Below, one piece after another: positions 53,937 to 62,809 of a stretch of DNA of 64,000 nucleotides. A program made the position numbers and the translations under genes. The stretch's first letter is position 1. The number at the start of each line of letters is the position of its first letter. The notes below the pieces were generated by a model. It was given only the letters and a program-made list of their open reading frames with translations, was not told where the DNA came from and did no database searches. The stretch is from contig NZ_CP114904.1 of assembly GCF_027497215.1 (NCBI RefSeq), forward strand, positions 62,001 to 126,000, in the 5' to 3' direction. Source of the stretch: Micromonospora sp. WMMD812 (GTDB lineage: Bacteria > Actinomycetota > Actinomycetes > Mycobacteriales > Micromonosporaceae).

Positions 53937-55109
53937 TCACCGCGTCTCGACCAGCAACCCGTCGACGAGGTCGCGCGGCAGTCCGTGGGTGTCGTGCAGG
54001 TAGCGGTAGTCCTCCTCGCTGAGCGGCCCCCGCGACCGGTACCGGGAGACGACGGGGCGGCCGCGCCGCAGCAGCCCGCGGAACCGCCGCTCCTCGTCGA
54101 GGAGCAGACCCCGCAGCTCACCGACGTCGGTGCCCTGCCCGAAGCGGTCGAGCGTCCGCGTGAACGGCTCGTCCGGCAGGTCGGACAGGCTCCGCGACGG
54201 GTCGTCCCGCCACAGGATCGTCAGCGTCCGCCGGACCAGCCGGCGCAGCACGTAACCGCGTCCCGTGTTCGACGGGCGTACCCCGTCGCCGAGGACGACC
54301 ACACTGGAGCGGAGGTGGTCACAGACGCGACGCAGCGACTCCTCGTCCAGGTGCCAGAGGCCGCTGACGGTACGGAACCAGGGACGGAGGCCGTCGCCCT
54401 CGAAGACCGACCGACCGCCCCGCAGCACCATCTCCATGCGCTCCAGCCCCATGCCGGTATCGACGTTGTGCTGCCGCAACGGCGACAGGTGGCCGTCGTC
54501 GTGACGGTGGTAGCGCATCTGCACGTGGTTCCACACCTCCATCCACCGCCCGTCGGTGCCGGGGGTGCCGGTCGGTGGGGTGTCGCCGGTCCAGACGAAG
54601 ATCTCCGAGTCGGGTCCGCACGGCCCGGTCGGGCCGTTCGACCACCAGTTCTCCGGTCCGGTCAACTCCACCGGCACGCCGAGCTCCCGCCAGACCTCCA
54701 GCGAACCGGTGTCCGGCCCGACCTGCTCGTCGCCGCCGAACACGGTGGCGTGCAGGCGGTCGGAGTCGATGCCGAAGCCCTCCCGGAGCAGGTCGTAGCC
54801 CCAGCGCAGGCTCCGCGGGCCGTCGTAGTCACCCAGCGACCAGGACCCGAGCATCTGGAAGACGGTCAGGTGGGTGGGGTCGCCGACCTCGTCCAGGTCG
54901 GTGGTGCGCAGGCAGCGCTGGACGTTGACCAGCCGCCGGCCCAGCGGGTGGGGCCGCCCCTCCAGGTACGGGGTCAGCGGATGCATCCCGGAGGTCGTGA
55001 ACAGCACCGGATCGTCCGGTGGCCGGACCAGTGAGCTCTCCGGCAGGAGCAGGTGACCGCGCTCCCGGTAGAAGTCGACGAACGTCCCGATGATCTTCTC
55101 GGGTGTCAT
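53937..55109 (-). CDS. Alanyl-tRNA-synthetase-like protein without editing and C-Ala domains
   Basis: 390 residues, under half the length of a housekeeping AlaRS. The class II catalytic core is well kept: FYRERGHLLLPESSLV, LFTTSGMHPLTPYLEG, motif 2 around VNVQRCLRTTDLDEVGDPTHLTVFQMLGSWSLGDY, TGPCGPDSEIF, EVWNHVQMRYHR and motif 3 DTGMGLERMEMVL. A short helical tRNA-recognition-like region follows (YVLRRLVRRTLTIL). The editing domain with its HxxxH zinc site and the C-terminal oligomerisation domain are both absent, and the protein ends at a clean stop with a terminator. It may charge tRNA or a carrier with alanine, or be a resistant or regulatory paralogue. Start at 55109; a CTGACTAGAA word lies 12 bases upstream. 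Confidence 0.85.
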   Translation of the reverse strand: MTPEKIIGTFVDFYRERGHLLLPESSLVRPPDDPVLFTTSGMHPLTPYLEGRPHPLGRRLVNVQRCLRTTDLDEVGDPTHLTVFQMLGSWSLGDYDGPRSLRWGYDLLREGFGIDSDRLHATVFGGDEQVGPDTGSLEVWRELGVPVELTGPENWWSNGPTGPCGPDSEIFVWTGDTPPTGTPGTDGRWMEVWNHVQMRYHRHDDGHLSPLRQHNVDTGMGLERMEMVLRGGRSVFEGDGLRPWFRTVSGLWHLDEESLRRVCDHLRSSVVVLGDGVRPSNTGRGYVLRRLVRRTLTILWRDDPSRSLSDLPDEPFTRTLDRFGQGTDVGELRGLLLDEERRFRGLLRRGRPVVSRYRSRGPLSEEDYRYLHDTHGLPRDLVDGLLVETR

Positions 55110-55120
55110 GGTGAGGGCCT

Positions 55121-55130
55121 TTCTAGTCAG
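55121..55130 (-). promoter_or_regulatory. CTGACTAGAA site before the AlaRS-like gene
   Basis: On the minus strand CTGACTAGAA (then AGG, the ribosome site) ends 11 bases before the ATG. The 10-mer is identical to words at 50568-50577 and 50628-50637, the operator region of the ROK/DUF1479 pair. Confidence 0.5.
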
Positions 55131-55183
55131 GGATGACCGGAAAGGTCCGCGGGGCGCGGGGCGGAGCAGAGAGGACGAACGGC

Positions 55184-55210
55184 GCCGGCGGACCGTTTCC
55201 GGTCGCCGGC
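55184..55210 (-). terminator. GAAA-capped hairpin in the leader of the AlaRS-like gene
   Basis: On the minus strand GCCGGCGACCG pairs with CGGTCCGCCGGC (one bulged base) around a GAAA tetraloop. It begins 13 bases after the stop of the alanine-rich mini-ORF and ends 74 bases before the AlaRS-like start. Placed like an attenuator; no T-run. Confidence 0.5.
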
Positions 55211-55223
55211 GGGAAGAAGGAGG

Positions 55224-55292
55224 TCAGGCGGCGGCGACCGTCGAGCACGTAGCTCGCGCGGCCGCGACGGCGGACAGCCTGGTGATCTCCAT
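55224..55292 (-). CDS. Alanine-rich putative leader peptide (22 residues)
   Basis: A 22-codon frame starting MEITRLSAVAAARA and ending in three Ala codons before TGA; eight of 22 residues are Ala. It has no ribosome site, but a TACAGT box ends exactly six bases before the ATG, as in leaderless actinobacterial mini-ORFs. The downstream gene is an alanyl-tRNA-synthetase homologue, with a hairpin in between. This fits ribosome-mediated attenuation by charged tRNA-Ala. Alanine codons are common in GC-rich DNA, so chance is a real alternative. Confidence 0.35.
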   Translation of the reverse strand: MEITRLSAVAAARATCSTVAAA

Positions 55293-55428
55293 GAGTGCAC
55301 TGTATCTCGCCCCGGCGCCGACGCCCACCGCGTTCACGGGCCGGACGGGCCGGGGCCGCGCCGGGCCGGTTCGAGGCGGGGCCGTGCCCGGACCGCCGGG
55401 GGCGGGGCGGGGCGGGGCGAGAACGGAA

Positions 55429-55460
55429 ACGGCCCCTGGCGCGGGTGCGCCAGGGGCCGT
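55429..55460 (-). terminator. Terminator of the phytase-like gene
   Basis: A perfect 14-base stem (55429-55442 with 55447-55460) around GGGT, 12 bases after the stop codon at 55472. Confidence 0.85.
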
Positions 55461-55471
55461 CCGTCGGCGGC

Positions 55472-57730
55472 CTACCGCAGGCCGGGTACGTCGATGACGA
55501 TCAGCTCGGTGTCGTCCGCGCGACCCGGGATGCGCCCGTCGTTGCCGGGGAAGTTGTTGTCGTTGGCGACGAGCACCCGGTCACCGCCGAGCGGCAGGAC
55601 CGACTCGACCGACTGGAGCGGGAACGAGAACAGCGGGCCGACGCCGTACTCGCCCGGGCGGGCCGGAGTGGAGACGCCCTTCGGGTCGGCGATCCGCATC
55701 AGGTCGACGGCGATGCGCCGGATCAGGTAACCGTCCTTGCCGACCTCGTCGAGGTCGGCCACGACGAGGCGCTTGACCAGCGACTGCCGGCCCATGCCGT
55801 TGTCCCGCTCGATCAGCAGCAGCCGCCGGCCGTCGAGCACGGCCGCGTCACCGACCAGCAGGGACGGGTCGTCGACCCGGAACGACCAGGTGCGGCCGGT
55901 GTACCGGTTGGCCCGGACGTCGAACTCGTAGACCACCCGGCGCCGTTGGTCGGGGTCGTTGACCTGGGCGCCCTCGAGGATCGGGTAGAGGGTCCAGCCG
56001 TCCTCGCTGGTGGCCATCGCCTCGAAGCCGTTGCTGGCGCGCAGGGTCGGGGTCTCACCCGGCGCGAGGTCCGGCGACTGCGGCGACTTCGTCCCGTCGG
56101 GCAGCGGGATCGGCGCCTGGAGCACCTTGCCGGTGCGGTCGGTGCGCACCAGGTACGGCCCGAACTCGTCACCGATCCACAGGTCACCGCGCGCGTCCCG
56201 GGCCAGCGACTCGATGTCGAAGTCCGCGCCGGTCAGCAGCCGGCCCCGGGTGTTGCCGTTGACGATCGGGAACGGCACCTTGTGGTCGGGGTCGCGGAAG
56301 TCGAGGTGCCCGAGGATCTTCACCGTGTGGCTGCCGTACCTCGGCTCGATCTCGTACGCCCGCAGCAGGAAGTCGGCCGAGTTGGTCTTCGCACCGAAGC
56401 CGTTGTCCGGCATGGCGAGCAGCCGGTTGCCGGACCGGTCGCCGGCGCGGGCCGGGATCACCGCGGAGAAGCCGGGAATGGGCTGGCCGGGGAACGGCGG
56501 CGTGATCCCGTTGACCGGAGTCGGCGCGAGCTGCGTGCCGGAGACCGGACCGGGCTGGTACGCCGTCGCCGACAGCAGCGCCCGGTCCTTCAGGGTGACC
56601 TCGGGCCGCAGCTTCACCGACAGCGCGTACACCCGGGTGGTCTGCGTCGCGCTGCCGTTGTCGTCGGAGATCAGGTACAGCTCGCGACGGCCGCCGGGCA
56701 GGTCACGGCCGAGCGCGGCGCCCTCGATGTTGTCCAGCAGCGGGTTCGGCTGCGGCTGCTTGGTGGTCGCGCCGGACGGCGGGCAGTCGGCGATGTCGAC
56801 CAGCAACTCCTTGCCGAGCCAGGAGCGCGGGTCGGTCACCGTCGACAGCGACGGCACGGCGGAGACGTCGGTCGCGCCGGTCGCGGAGACGCGGTACACG
56901 CGGACGGTGTTGCCGACCCCGGCGGTGAAGCCCCGCTCCACGGCGAGCAGCTGGTCGTCGCCGAGCGCGATCAGCTCGACCAGACCCAGGTTGGGGTCGG
57001 TGCGGTACGCGTACTGTGCGGTGGGCGTGTAGGCGCCGCCCTCGCGGCCGGCGTACCGGATGATCCGCTGCAGGCCCCGGCCGGCGGCGTCGCGGCCGTC
57101 CGCGGACAGCGGGCCCTCCATGCCGGCGAAGAGCACCCGATGGTCCGGGGTGGTGGTCAGCGCCTCGAAGGTCTGGTTGACCGCGGCCTCACCGGCCGGC
57201 GTCACCTGGAACCGGGCCGGCACCGGCAGCGACGCGATCTCCCGGCCGTCGGAGAGCCGGAACCGCCGGATGGACGGCTCCCGCTCCGAGCTGGCCAGGA
57301 CGGTGCTGCCGCCGCGCTCGGCGACCAAGCCCTCACCGTCGAAGTCCACGCCGGTGTACGGCGTGCCGTCCGGCCGGGTGAGCACGGTGACGTCGCGGAC
57401 GTCCACGTCGACTCCGCGCCGGTCGGCGTCCAGGTCCAGCTCGTACACGCGGGCCGGCGTGGTGCCGATGTTGTCCACCAGCGCCAGGGCGCGCTCGGGA
57501 CGGGCGAACGCCAGCGCGGACAGGCCGCCGACCGGGTTGCCCCGGAAGGTGGTCTTGTCGAGGTCGTCGGAGAAGCTGAGCAGCGACGCGTCTGGCGCGC
57601 AGCTCGCGCCGGTGACGGGGTGCCCCGGGGTCGGGTGCGTGGGGTAGCCGAGCGCTGGCGCCGCGGCGAGCAGCGAGATCACCGCCGCCGCGGGCGCGAT
57701 CGCCCGAGCCCGGATGGAAGTCGTACCCAT
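55472..57730 (-). CDS. Secreted esterase-like activity of phytase family protein
   Basis: 752 residues with a signal peptide (MGTTSIRARAIAPAAAVISLLAAAPALG). Beta-propeller-like repeats fill the mature part, with the family's typical segments FDGEGLVAERGGSTVLASSEREPSIRRF in the first half and DIESLARDARGDLWIGDEFGPYLVRTDRTGKVL plus SNGFEAMATSEDGWTLYPILEGA in the second. These suggest two related propellers. Many acidic residues could bind calcium. Members are exported and are thought to hydrolyse phosphate or other esters. Actual activity is not established for most. It stands alone with its own terminator. Confidence 0.82.
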   Translation of the reverse strand: MGTTSIRARAIAPAAAVISLLAAAPALGYPTHPTPGHPVTGASCAPDASLLSFSDDLDKTTFRGNPVGGLSALAFARPERALALVDNIGTTPARVYELDLDADRRGVDVDVRDVTVLTRPDGTPYTGVDFDGEGLVAERGGSTVLASSEREPSIRRFRLSDGREIASLPVPARFQVTPAGEAAVNQTFEALTTTPDHRVLFAGMEGPLSADGRDAAGRGLQRIIRYAGREGGAYTPTAQYAYRTDPNLGLVELIALGDDQLLAVERGFTAGVGNTVRVYRVSATGATDVSAVPSLSTVTDPRSWLGKELLVDIADCPPSGATTKQPQPNPLLDNIEGAALGRDLPGGRRELYLISDDNGSATQTTRVYALSVKLRPEVTLKDRALLSATAYQPGPVSGTQLAPTPVNGITPPFPGQPIPGFSAVIPARAGDRSGNRLLAMPDNGFGAKTNSADFLLRAYEIEPRYGSHTVKILGHLDFRDPDHKVPFPIVNGNTRGRLLTGADFDIESLARDARGDLWIGDEFGPYLVRTDRTGKVLQAPIPLPDGTKSPQSPDLAPGETPTLRASNGFEAMATSEDGWTLYPILEGAQVNDPDQRRRVVYEFDVRANRYTGRTWSFRVDDPSLLVGDAAVLDGRRLLLIERDNGMGRQSLVKRLVVADLDEVGKDGYLIRRIAVDLMRIADPKGVSTPARPGEYGVGPLFSFPLQSVESVLPLGGDRVLVANDNNFPGNDGRIPGRADDTELIVIDVPGLR

Positions 57731-57856
57731 GTTGCCTCCAGCATCTGTCGGCGGCCGTTACCGCCCGGCCGATGCAAACCCCCGCCGCCCGCCACAGTGG
57801 AACCCTCGACGGAACGCCGCATGAACACCCCGTGCACGATGGCCGTGTGTTGACGG

Positions 57857-58279
57857 TCATGGATGCATGCGGGCGCCCTTGAGCACCTTGTCCACCACCG
57901 TTCGCGGGCCGTGCAGGGCCAACCCGACCAGGTCGAGCTTTTCCCGGCCCACCGCCGCGACGGCCGCGCGGTTGTCCCGGTCGTTGCCGGTGGTGAACAA
58001 CTCCTGCGTGAAGATCGACATGTGCAGTCCGCGGGCGAGGGCGCGCGAGTGCGCACCGGCCAGCGTGGACCGGTCGCCCGCGAAGACCAGCACCGGCTGG
58101 CGGAACATCGGCAGGTACCGGGTCCCGTCCGCGTCGCGGTACTCCTCGCCCAGCAGTCTCGGCTCGGCGTTCGCGACGCCGCTGACCAGGAAGGCTGTGA
58201 CGTTCAGCCGCTGCCAGGTGGCCAGGTCGTCCCGGAGCAGGACGGCGATCTTGGTGGGGAAACGGATCGGTTCGGTCAT
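57857..58279 (-). CDS. DUF2000 family protein
   Basis: 140 residues matching DUF2000: FPTKIAVLLRDDLATWQRLNVTAFLVSGV at the start, MFRQPVLVFAGDRSTLAGAHSRALARGL in the middle, DLVGLALHGPRTVVDKVLKGARMHP at the end. The ATG at 58279 is preferred over the one 30 bases upstream because conservation begins there. The function is unknown; it is frequently found next to an AraC regulator, as here (divergent, 50 bases apart). Confidence 0.85.
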   Translation of the reverse strand: MTEPIRFPTKIAVLLRDDLATWQRLNVTAFLVSGVANAEPRLLGEEYRDADGTRYLPMFRQPVLVFAGDRSTLAGAHSRALARGLHMSIFTQELFTTGNDRDNRAAVAAVGREKLDLVGLALHGPRTVVDKVLKGARMHP

Positions 58280-58317
58280 GCCCTCGAACCTGCCCGATCC
58301 GGCATCCACCGGTCTTG

Positions 58318-58323
58318 TACGTT
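58318..58323 (+). promoter_or_regulatory. Leaderless -10 box of the AraC gene
   Basis: TACGTT ends exactly six bases before the GTG at 58330. There is no Shine-Dalgarno sequence. The same spacing is seen at the LysR gene, the second ROK gene and the leader peptide. Confidence 0.5.
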
Positions 58324-58329
58324 CTTAGC

Positions 58330-59148
58330 GTGGCCATCGGGCCGGCGGGTTCGCACGTCAGCGCGTGGCGACCCGCCGTGGCCGGGGTCGCCGAGGTCTT
58401 CCACGCCCATTTCGTGGACCACGCGTACCCGTCGCACACGCACGACGTCTGGACGCTGCTCATCGTCGACGACGGCGCGGTCCGCTACGACCTCGACCGG
58501 CACCGGCACGGCGCGCTGCGCACGTCGGTCACGCTGCTGCCGCCGCACGTGCCGCACGACGGCCGTGCCGCCACCCGGACCGGCTTCCGCAAACGCGTCC
58601 TGTACCTCGACGCCGCGGTGCTCGACGCCGAGTTGGGCGGCCGGGCGGTCGACCAGCCGAGCCTGGCCGATCCGCAGTTGCGGCACCGGATCCACCAGCT
58701 CCACCAGGTGCTCGTCCGGCGCGGCGACGAGTTCGAGGCGGACAGCCGACTCGCGTTCATCCTGGAGCGGCTCGGCCGGCACCTGCGCCGGCAGCCCCCC
58801 GCCGGCGTCGCGCCGCCACCGCACGGGCTCGCCGCGCGGCTACGTGAGCTGCTGGACACCCGCACGGCCGAGGGCATCACGCTCGCCGAGGCGGCCGGGA
58901 TGCTCCACGCCCACCCCACCCACCTGGTCCGTACGTTCACCCGTGCGCACGGCCTGCCGCCGCACGCATACCTGACCGGCCGCCGGATCGAGCTGGCGCG
59001 CCGCCTGCTCCTCGCCGGGCAGCGTCCCGCCGAGGTCGCCGCCGCGGCCGGGTTCTTCGACCAGGCGCACCTGACCCGCCACTTCCGGCGACACCTCGGC
59101 GTCGGGCCGGCCCGCTACGCCCGACCCGGCCCCTCGCCGCGGAGCTGA
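58330..59148 (+). CDS. AraC-family transcriptional regulator
   Basis: 272 residues. An N-terminal cupin sensor domain (about 15-110, with [19 protein letters not shown] and [12 protein letters not shown]) is followed by two AraC helix-turn-helix motifs at about 165-265 ([46 protein letters not shown] and [33 protein letters not shown]). It probably controls the divergent DUF2000 gene and itself. The GTG at 58330 fits a leaderless transcript. Confidence 0.9.
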   Translation: MAIGPAGSHVSAWRPAVAGVAEVFHAHFVDHAYPSHTHDVWTLLIVDDGAVRYDLDRHRHGALRTSVTLLPPHVPHDGRAATRTGFRKRVLYLDAAVLDAELGGRAVDQPSLADPQLRHRIHQLHQVLVRRGDEFEADSRLAFILERLGRHLRRQPPAGVAPPPHGLAARLRELLDTRTAEGITLAEAAGMLHAHPTHLVRTFTRAHGLPPHAYLTGRRIELARRLLLAGQRPAEVAAAAGFFDQAHLTRHFRRHLGVGPARYARPGPSPRS

Positions 59149-59321
59149 GCGGCATCCGGGCGAAGCGGGAGCCCCGCCCCGAGTCCGGACCTAGCATCGG
59201 GGGAGAGCGGCCGGCGCGTCAGCGGCCGACCGGTTCCGACGGCGACCGGCCGCAGGCGCCCGGGCTTCGACCCGCCCGCCGCCGTCCGCTCGCGAGCGTC
59301 TCGACCAGGGGGGAGCACCGG

Positions 59322-60143
59322 ATGAGCTTCATCACGACCGAGGACGGCACCGACATCTACTACAAGGACTGGGGTGAGGGCCCGGTCGTGACGTTCTCCC
59401 ACGGCTGGCCGCTGAGCGCGGACGCCTGGGACGGGCAGATGCTCTTCCTCGTCCAGAACGGGTTCCGGGTGGTCGCCCACGACCGCCGCGGTCACGGCCG
59501 ATCGAGCCAGGCTCGCGGCCGCAACGACATGGACGGGTACGCCGACGACCTGGCCGCGGTCATCGAGGCGCTCGACCTGCGCGACGCCACCCTGGTGGGC
59601 CACTCGACCGGCGGCGGCGAGGTCGCCCGGTACATCGGTCGCCACGGCACCGGTCGGGTCGCCAAGGCCGTCCTGATTTCGGCGGTACCGCCGATCATGG
59701 TGCAGAGCCCGGACAATCCGGAGGGGCTGCCGATCAGCGTCTTCGACGAGCTGCGCGCCAACCTGTTCGCCGACCGGTCGCAGTTCTACCAGGACCTGGC
59801 GCAGATGTTCTACGGCGCCAACCGGCCGGGGGCGAAGGTCTCGAAGGGCATCCTCGACCAGTTCTGGCTGTGGAGCATGCAGGCCGGTCTGCTGAACGCG
59901 TACGAGAGCATCAAGGCGTTCTCCGAGACGGACTTCCGGGACGACCTGGCGAAATTCGACATCCCGACGCTGGTGCTGCACGGCGAGGACGACCAGATCG
60001 TCCCGGTCAAGGACTCGGCACACAAGACCGCCCAACTGGTCGCGAACGCCCAGGAGATCTACTATCCGGGCGCGCCGCACGGCGTCACGTCGACCATGCA
60101 GGATCAGGTCAACAAGGACCTGCTCGCGTTCCTGCGGGGCTGA
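59322..60143 (+). CDS. Alpha/beta hydrolase, cofactor-free haloperoxidase/esterase type
   Basis: 273 residues, matching the 'non-heme chloroperoxidase' group. The catalytic triad is visible: Ser in GHSTGG (about residue 95), Asp in [10 protein letters not shown] (about 225) and His in PGAPHG (about 252). The oxyanion-hole segment is [12 protein letters not shown]. The true activity is usually ester hydrolysis; peroxidase activity is a side reaction in this family. The ATG at 59322 follows GGGGAG. It is convergent with the MmyB-type regulator gene, 20 bases away. Confidence 0.92.
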   Translation: MSFITTEDGTDIYYKDWGEGPVVTFSHGWPLSADAWDGQMLFLVQNGFRVVAHDRRGHGRSSQARGRNDMDGYADDLAAVIEALDLRDATLVGHSTGGGEVARYIGRHGTGRVAKAVLISAVPPIMVQSPDNPEGLPISVFDELRANLFADRSQFYQDLAQMFYGANRPGAKVSKGILDQFWLWSMQAGLLNAYESIKAFSETDFRDDLAKFDIPTLVLHGEDDQIVPVKDSAHKTAQLVANAQEIYYPGAPHGVTSTMQDQVNKDLLAFLRG

Positions 60144-60163
60144 CCGGACCCGTCGCCGCCGGC

Positions 60164-60997
60164 TCAGATCTGCTGGGCGCCGATGACGGAGAGCAGCCGG
60201 AGCTTCTCGTCGCTCTCCGTCCCGGGCGCGGCGGTGAAGACCATCAGCGTCTGCGACTGGTCGGGATCCACCAGGGTCTGGCAGTGCAGCTCCAGCGCAC
60301 CGACCTCCGGGTGCCGGAAGTGCTTGGGCGGGCAGAACGCGCCCTGGACCGGATGCTCCCGCCACAGCCGCGCGAACTCCGGGCTGGCGGCCAGCAGGGC
60401 CTCGACGATGGCGGCGGCCCGAGAGCCGCGGCCGTCCCGGGTGTACGCCGCGTGCAGGTGCGCGGCGATGAGCCGGCTCTGCGTCGGGTGGTCCTCCTCC
60501 GGGTGCAGCCGCCGTGCTTGCGGGTCGGTGAACCAGCGGTAGTGCACGCTGCGGGCCAGCCCGCTGTGCCGGGTCTCGTCGCCGAGCAGGGCGACCGCCG
60601 GCCCGGTCTGCGCCAGGGTCTCGCCGAGGTGGTTCACCACCTGGGCCGGGGTGTCCTGAAGGCGGTCCAGGATCCGCATCATCCCGGGGTTGACGTGATC
60701 GGCCCGCACGGCGTGATGCGGGACGGCGTGTCCGGCGAGCTGGAACAGGTGGTCCCGCTCGGCCAGCGAGAGCCGCAGGCCACGGGCCAGCGCGGCCAGC
60801 ATCTGCTCGGACGGGTGCGGGCCGCGCTGCTGCTCGATGCGGCTGTAGTAGTCGGTGGACATGCCGCTGAGCGCGGCGACCTCCTCGCGACGCAGCCCGC
60901 CGGTGCGCCGCCGCCGGCCCCGGGGCAGGCCCACGTCCTCCGGCTGGAGCGCTTCCCGCCGGGTACGCAGGAAGCTGGCGAGTTGGGCGCGGTCCAT
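60164..60997 (-). CDS. XRE-family regulator with MmyB-type ligand domain
   Basis: 277 residues. The ATG at 60997 has AAGGAGG 6 bases upstream. The helix-turn-helix is at about 10-85 (RRRRTGGLRREEVAALSGMSTDYYSRIEQQRGPHPSEQMLAALARGL), followed by the MmyB-like PAS-type domain (FTDPQARRLHPEEDH, PVQGAFCPPKHFRHPEVGALELHCQTL). Relatives often control a neighbouring oxidoreductase; the aldehyde dehydrogenase gene just upstream or the alpha/beta hydrolase are candidates. The 279 bases before it show no feature I can support. Confidence 0.9.
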   Translation of the reverse strand: MDRAQLASFLRTRREALQPEDVGLPRGRRRRTGGLRREEVAALSGMSTDYYSRIEQQRGPHPSEQMLAALARGLRLSLAERDHLFQLAGHAVPHHAVRADHVNPGMMRILDRLQDTPAQVVNHLGETLAQTGPAVALLGDETRHSGLARSVHYRWFTDPQARRLHPEEDHPTQSRLIAAHLHAAYTRDGRGSRAAAIVEALLAASPEFARLWREHPVQGAFCPPKHFRHPEVGALELHCQTLVDPDQSQTLMVFTAAPGTESDEKLRLLSVIGAQQI

Positions 60998-61276
60998 GGT
61001 CTTCCTCCTTGCACCGGACGGTGTGCACCGGGCGGCGGGTCGGCGGGTGCCCGCATGTCGGACAACCGGTGGCACCGGCCCGGTGTTCCGCCGGCCGGTC
61101 CAGCGTGGCGCGGTCGCCGGGGATGAGCCAGGGACGGTCGGTCCGGGGATCCCCCGCCGCCCCGCCGGCACCATCACCCCCGACCGCATCAGCGGCCCCG
61201 TCGGCGTCAGCGGCCCCGCCGGCATCACCGGCGGAACGCCCCGGCCCGACGGCGCGGGCCGGGGCTTCCGCCGCAC

Positions 61277-62701
61277 TCAGCGCTGGATGGACTTAATCTC
61301 CAGGAACTCCTCCAGGCCGAAGCGGCCGAACTCGCGGCCATTGCCGGACTGCCGGTAGCCACCGAACGGGGCCAGTGGGTTCCAGTGGCCGCCGTTGACG
61401 TCGACCTGCCCCGCCCGCAGCCGCCGGGCGACGGCGAGGGCGTGCCCCGGCTCACCGAACACGCCGCTGGTGAGCCCGTACTCGGTGCCGTTGGCGATGG
61501 CGACCGCCTCCTCCTCGTCCGCGTACGGGATGATCGTCAGCACCGGGCCGAAGATCTCCTCCTGGGCGATCGCGGACCGGGGGTCGACGTCGGCGAAGAT
61601 CGTCGGCCGGACGTAGGCGCCCTTCTCCAGGCCCGCCGGGCGGCCCGGGCCACCGAACACCAGCCGCGCGCCGTCGGCGAGGCCCCGCTCGATGTATCCG
61701 TCGACCTTCTGCCGGTGCGCCTCGTAGGCCATCGGACCGATCCGGGTCGCCTCGTCGGTCGGGTCGCCCACGGTGTACTGCTTGGCCGCCTCGACGGCCA
61801 GCGCGACAACCTCCTCCTGGCGTGCCGCCGGCACCAGCATCCGCGGCCACGCGCCGCAGACCTGGCCGCCGTTCGTGAACGCCATCGTCACGCCGGTGGC
61901 GACCGCCTGTGGCAGGTCCGCGTCGTCGAGGATGATGTTCGCGCCCTTTCCGCCCAGCTCCAACGCCACCCGCTTGACCGTCGCGGCGGCCACCGCGCCG
62001 ATGCGCCGGCCGGCCCGCGTGGAGCCGGTGAACGAGATCATGTCGATGCCCGGGTGGGCGGAGATGGCCTCACCGACAACCGCGCCGGTGCCGTACACGA
62101 CGTTGAACACGCCGGCCGGCAGGCCCGCCTCGGCGGTGATCTCGGCCAGGATCCGCGCGGTCAGCGGGGCGTTCTCGGACGGCTTGAAGACCATGGTGTT
62201 CCCGGCGAGCAGCGCGGGCGCCAGCTTGGACACGACCTGCTGGAGCGGGAAGTTCCACGGGGTGATCGCGGCGACGACGCCGATCGGCTCGCGGACGACC
62301 AGCGAGTTGCCGATCTCCTCGGTCCAGGGGAACGTGTCGGCGAGGCCCACGAACGACTCGATCACCGCCGCCGGGAAACCGACCTGGGCGGTGCGGGACA
62401 GGCTGATCGGAGCGCCCATCTCGGCGGTGATCGCCGCCGCGATCTCCTCCGTGCGGGCGGCGAGGCCCGCGGCGACGGAGCGCAGCACGGCGGCCCGCTC
62501 GGCCGGGGTGGTCGCCGTCCAGGACGGGAGGGCGGCGCGGGCGGCGGCGACGGCCCGGTCGACGTCGGCGGCGGTCCCGGCCGGCGTCTCGGCGACGTGG
62601 TCACCGGTCGCGGGGTTGACGACGGGAAGGGTGCCGGCGGAGCCGGCGACGGTCTCGCCACCGATCCAGTGGCCGGTGGCGGTGAAGGTTGACGTGGTCA
62701 T
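61277..62701 (-). CDS. Aldehyde dehydrogenase (NAD(P)+-dependent)
   Basis: 474 residues, full length. It has the GFPAAVIESF and NFPLQQVVSKLAPALLAGNTMVFKPSENAPLTA cofactor-binding segments, the general-base Glu in ALELGGKGANI and the catalytic Cys in NGGQVCGAWPRML. The C-terminal segment EEIFGPVLTIIPY is standard. The ATG at 62701 is chosen because the conserved part begins there (MTTSTFTATGHWIGGE). The substrate aldehyde is unknown. It lies behind no clear operator. Confidence 0.94.
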   Translation of the reverse strand: MTTSTFTATGHWIGGETVAGSAGTLPVVNPATGDHVAETPAGTAADVDRAVAAARAALPSWTATTPAERAAVLRSVAAGLAARTEEIAAAITAEMGAPISLSRTAQVGFPAAVIESFVGLADTFPWTEEIGNSLVVREPIGVVAAITPWNFPLQQVVSKLAPALLAGNTMVFKPSENAPLTARILAEITAEAGLPAGVFNVVYGTGAVVGEAISAHPGIDMISFTGSTRAGRRIGAVAAATVKRVALELGGKGANIILDDADLPQAVATGVTMAFTNGGQVCGAWPRMLVPAARQEEVVALAVEAAKQYTVGDPTDEATRIGPMAYEAHRQKVDGYIERGLADGARLVFGGPGRPAGLEKGAYVRPTIFADVDPRSAIAQEEIFGPVLTIIPYADEEEAVAIANGTEYGLTSGVFGEPGHALAVARRLRAGQVDVNGGHWNPLAPFGGYRQSGNGREFGRFGLEEFLEIKSIQR

Positions 62702-62809
62702 GGACCGACCGTGGCACCGGCGCCGTACCCCATCCAGGCGCAACGTATCCGGGACTCGGCAGTCCCTGGCTGAGCCGTCGCCGGTCTTGACGACCTTGCC
62801 GCCCGACGG

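Noticed and set aside
53937..55109. Pseudogene of alanyl-tRNA synthetase
   Set aside because: The core motifs are intact, the stop is followed by a terminator, and the 309 bases downstream hold no remnant of an editing domain, so a decayed full-length gene is unlikely.
55110..55300. T-box riboswitch before the AlaRS-like gene
   Set aside because: No T-box consensus or specifier-loop structure could be found; a leader peptide plus hairpin fits better.
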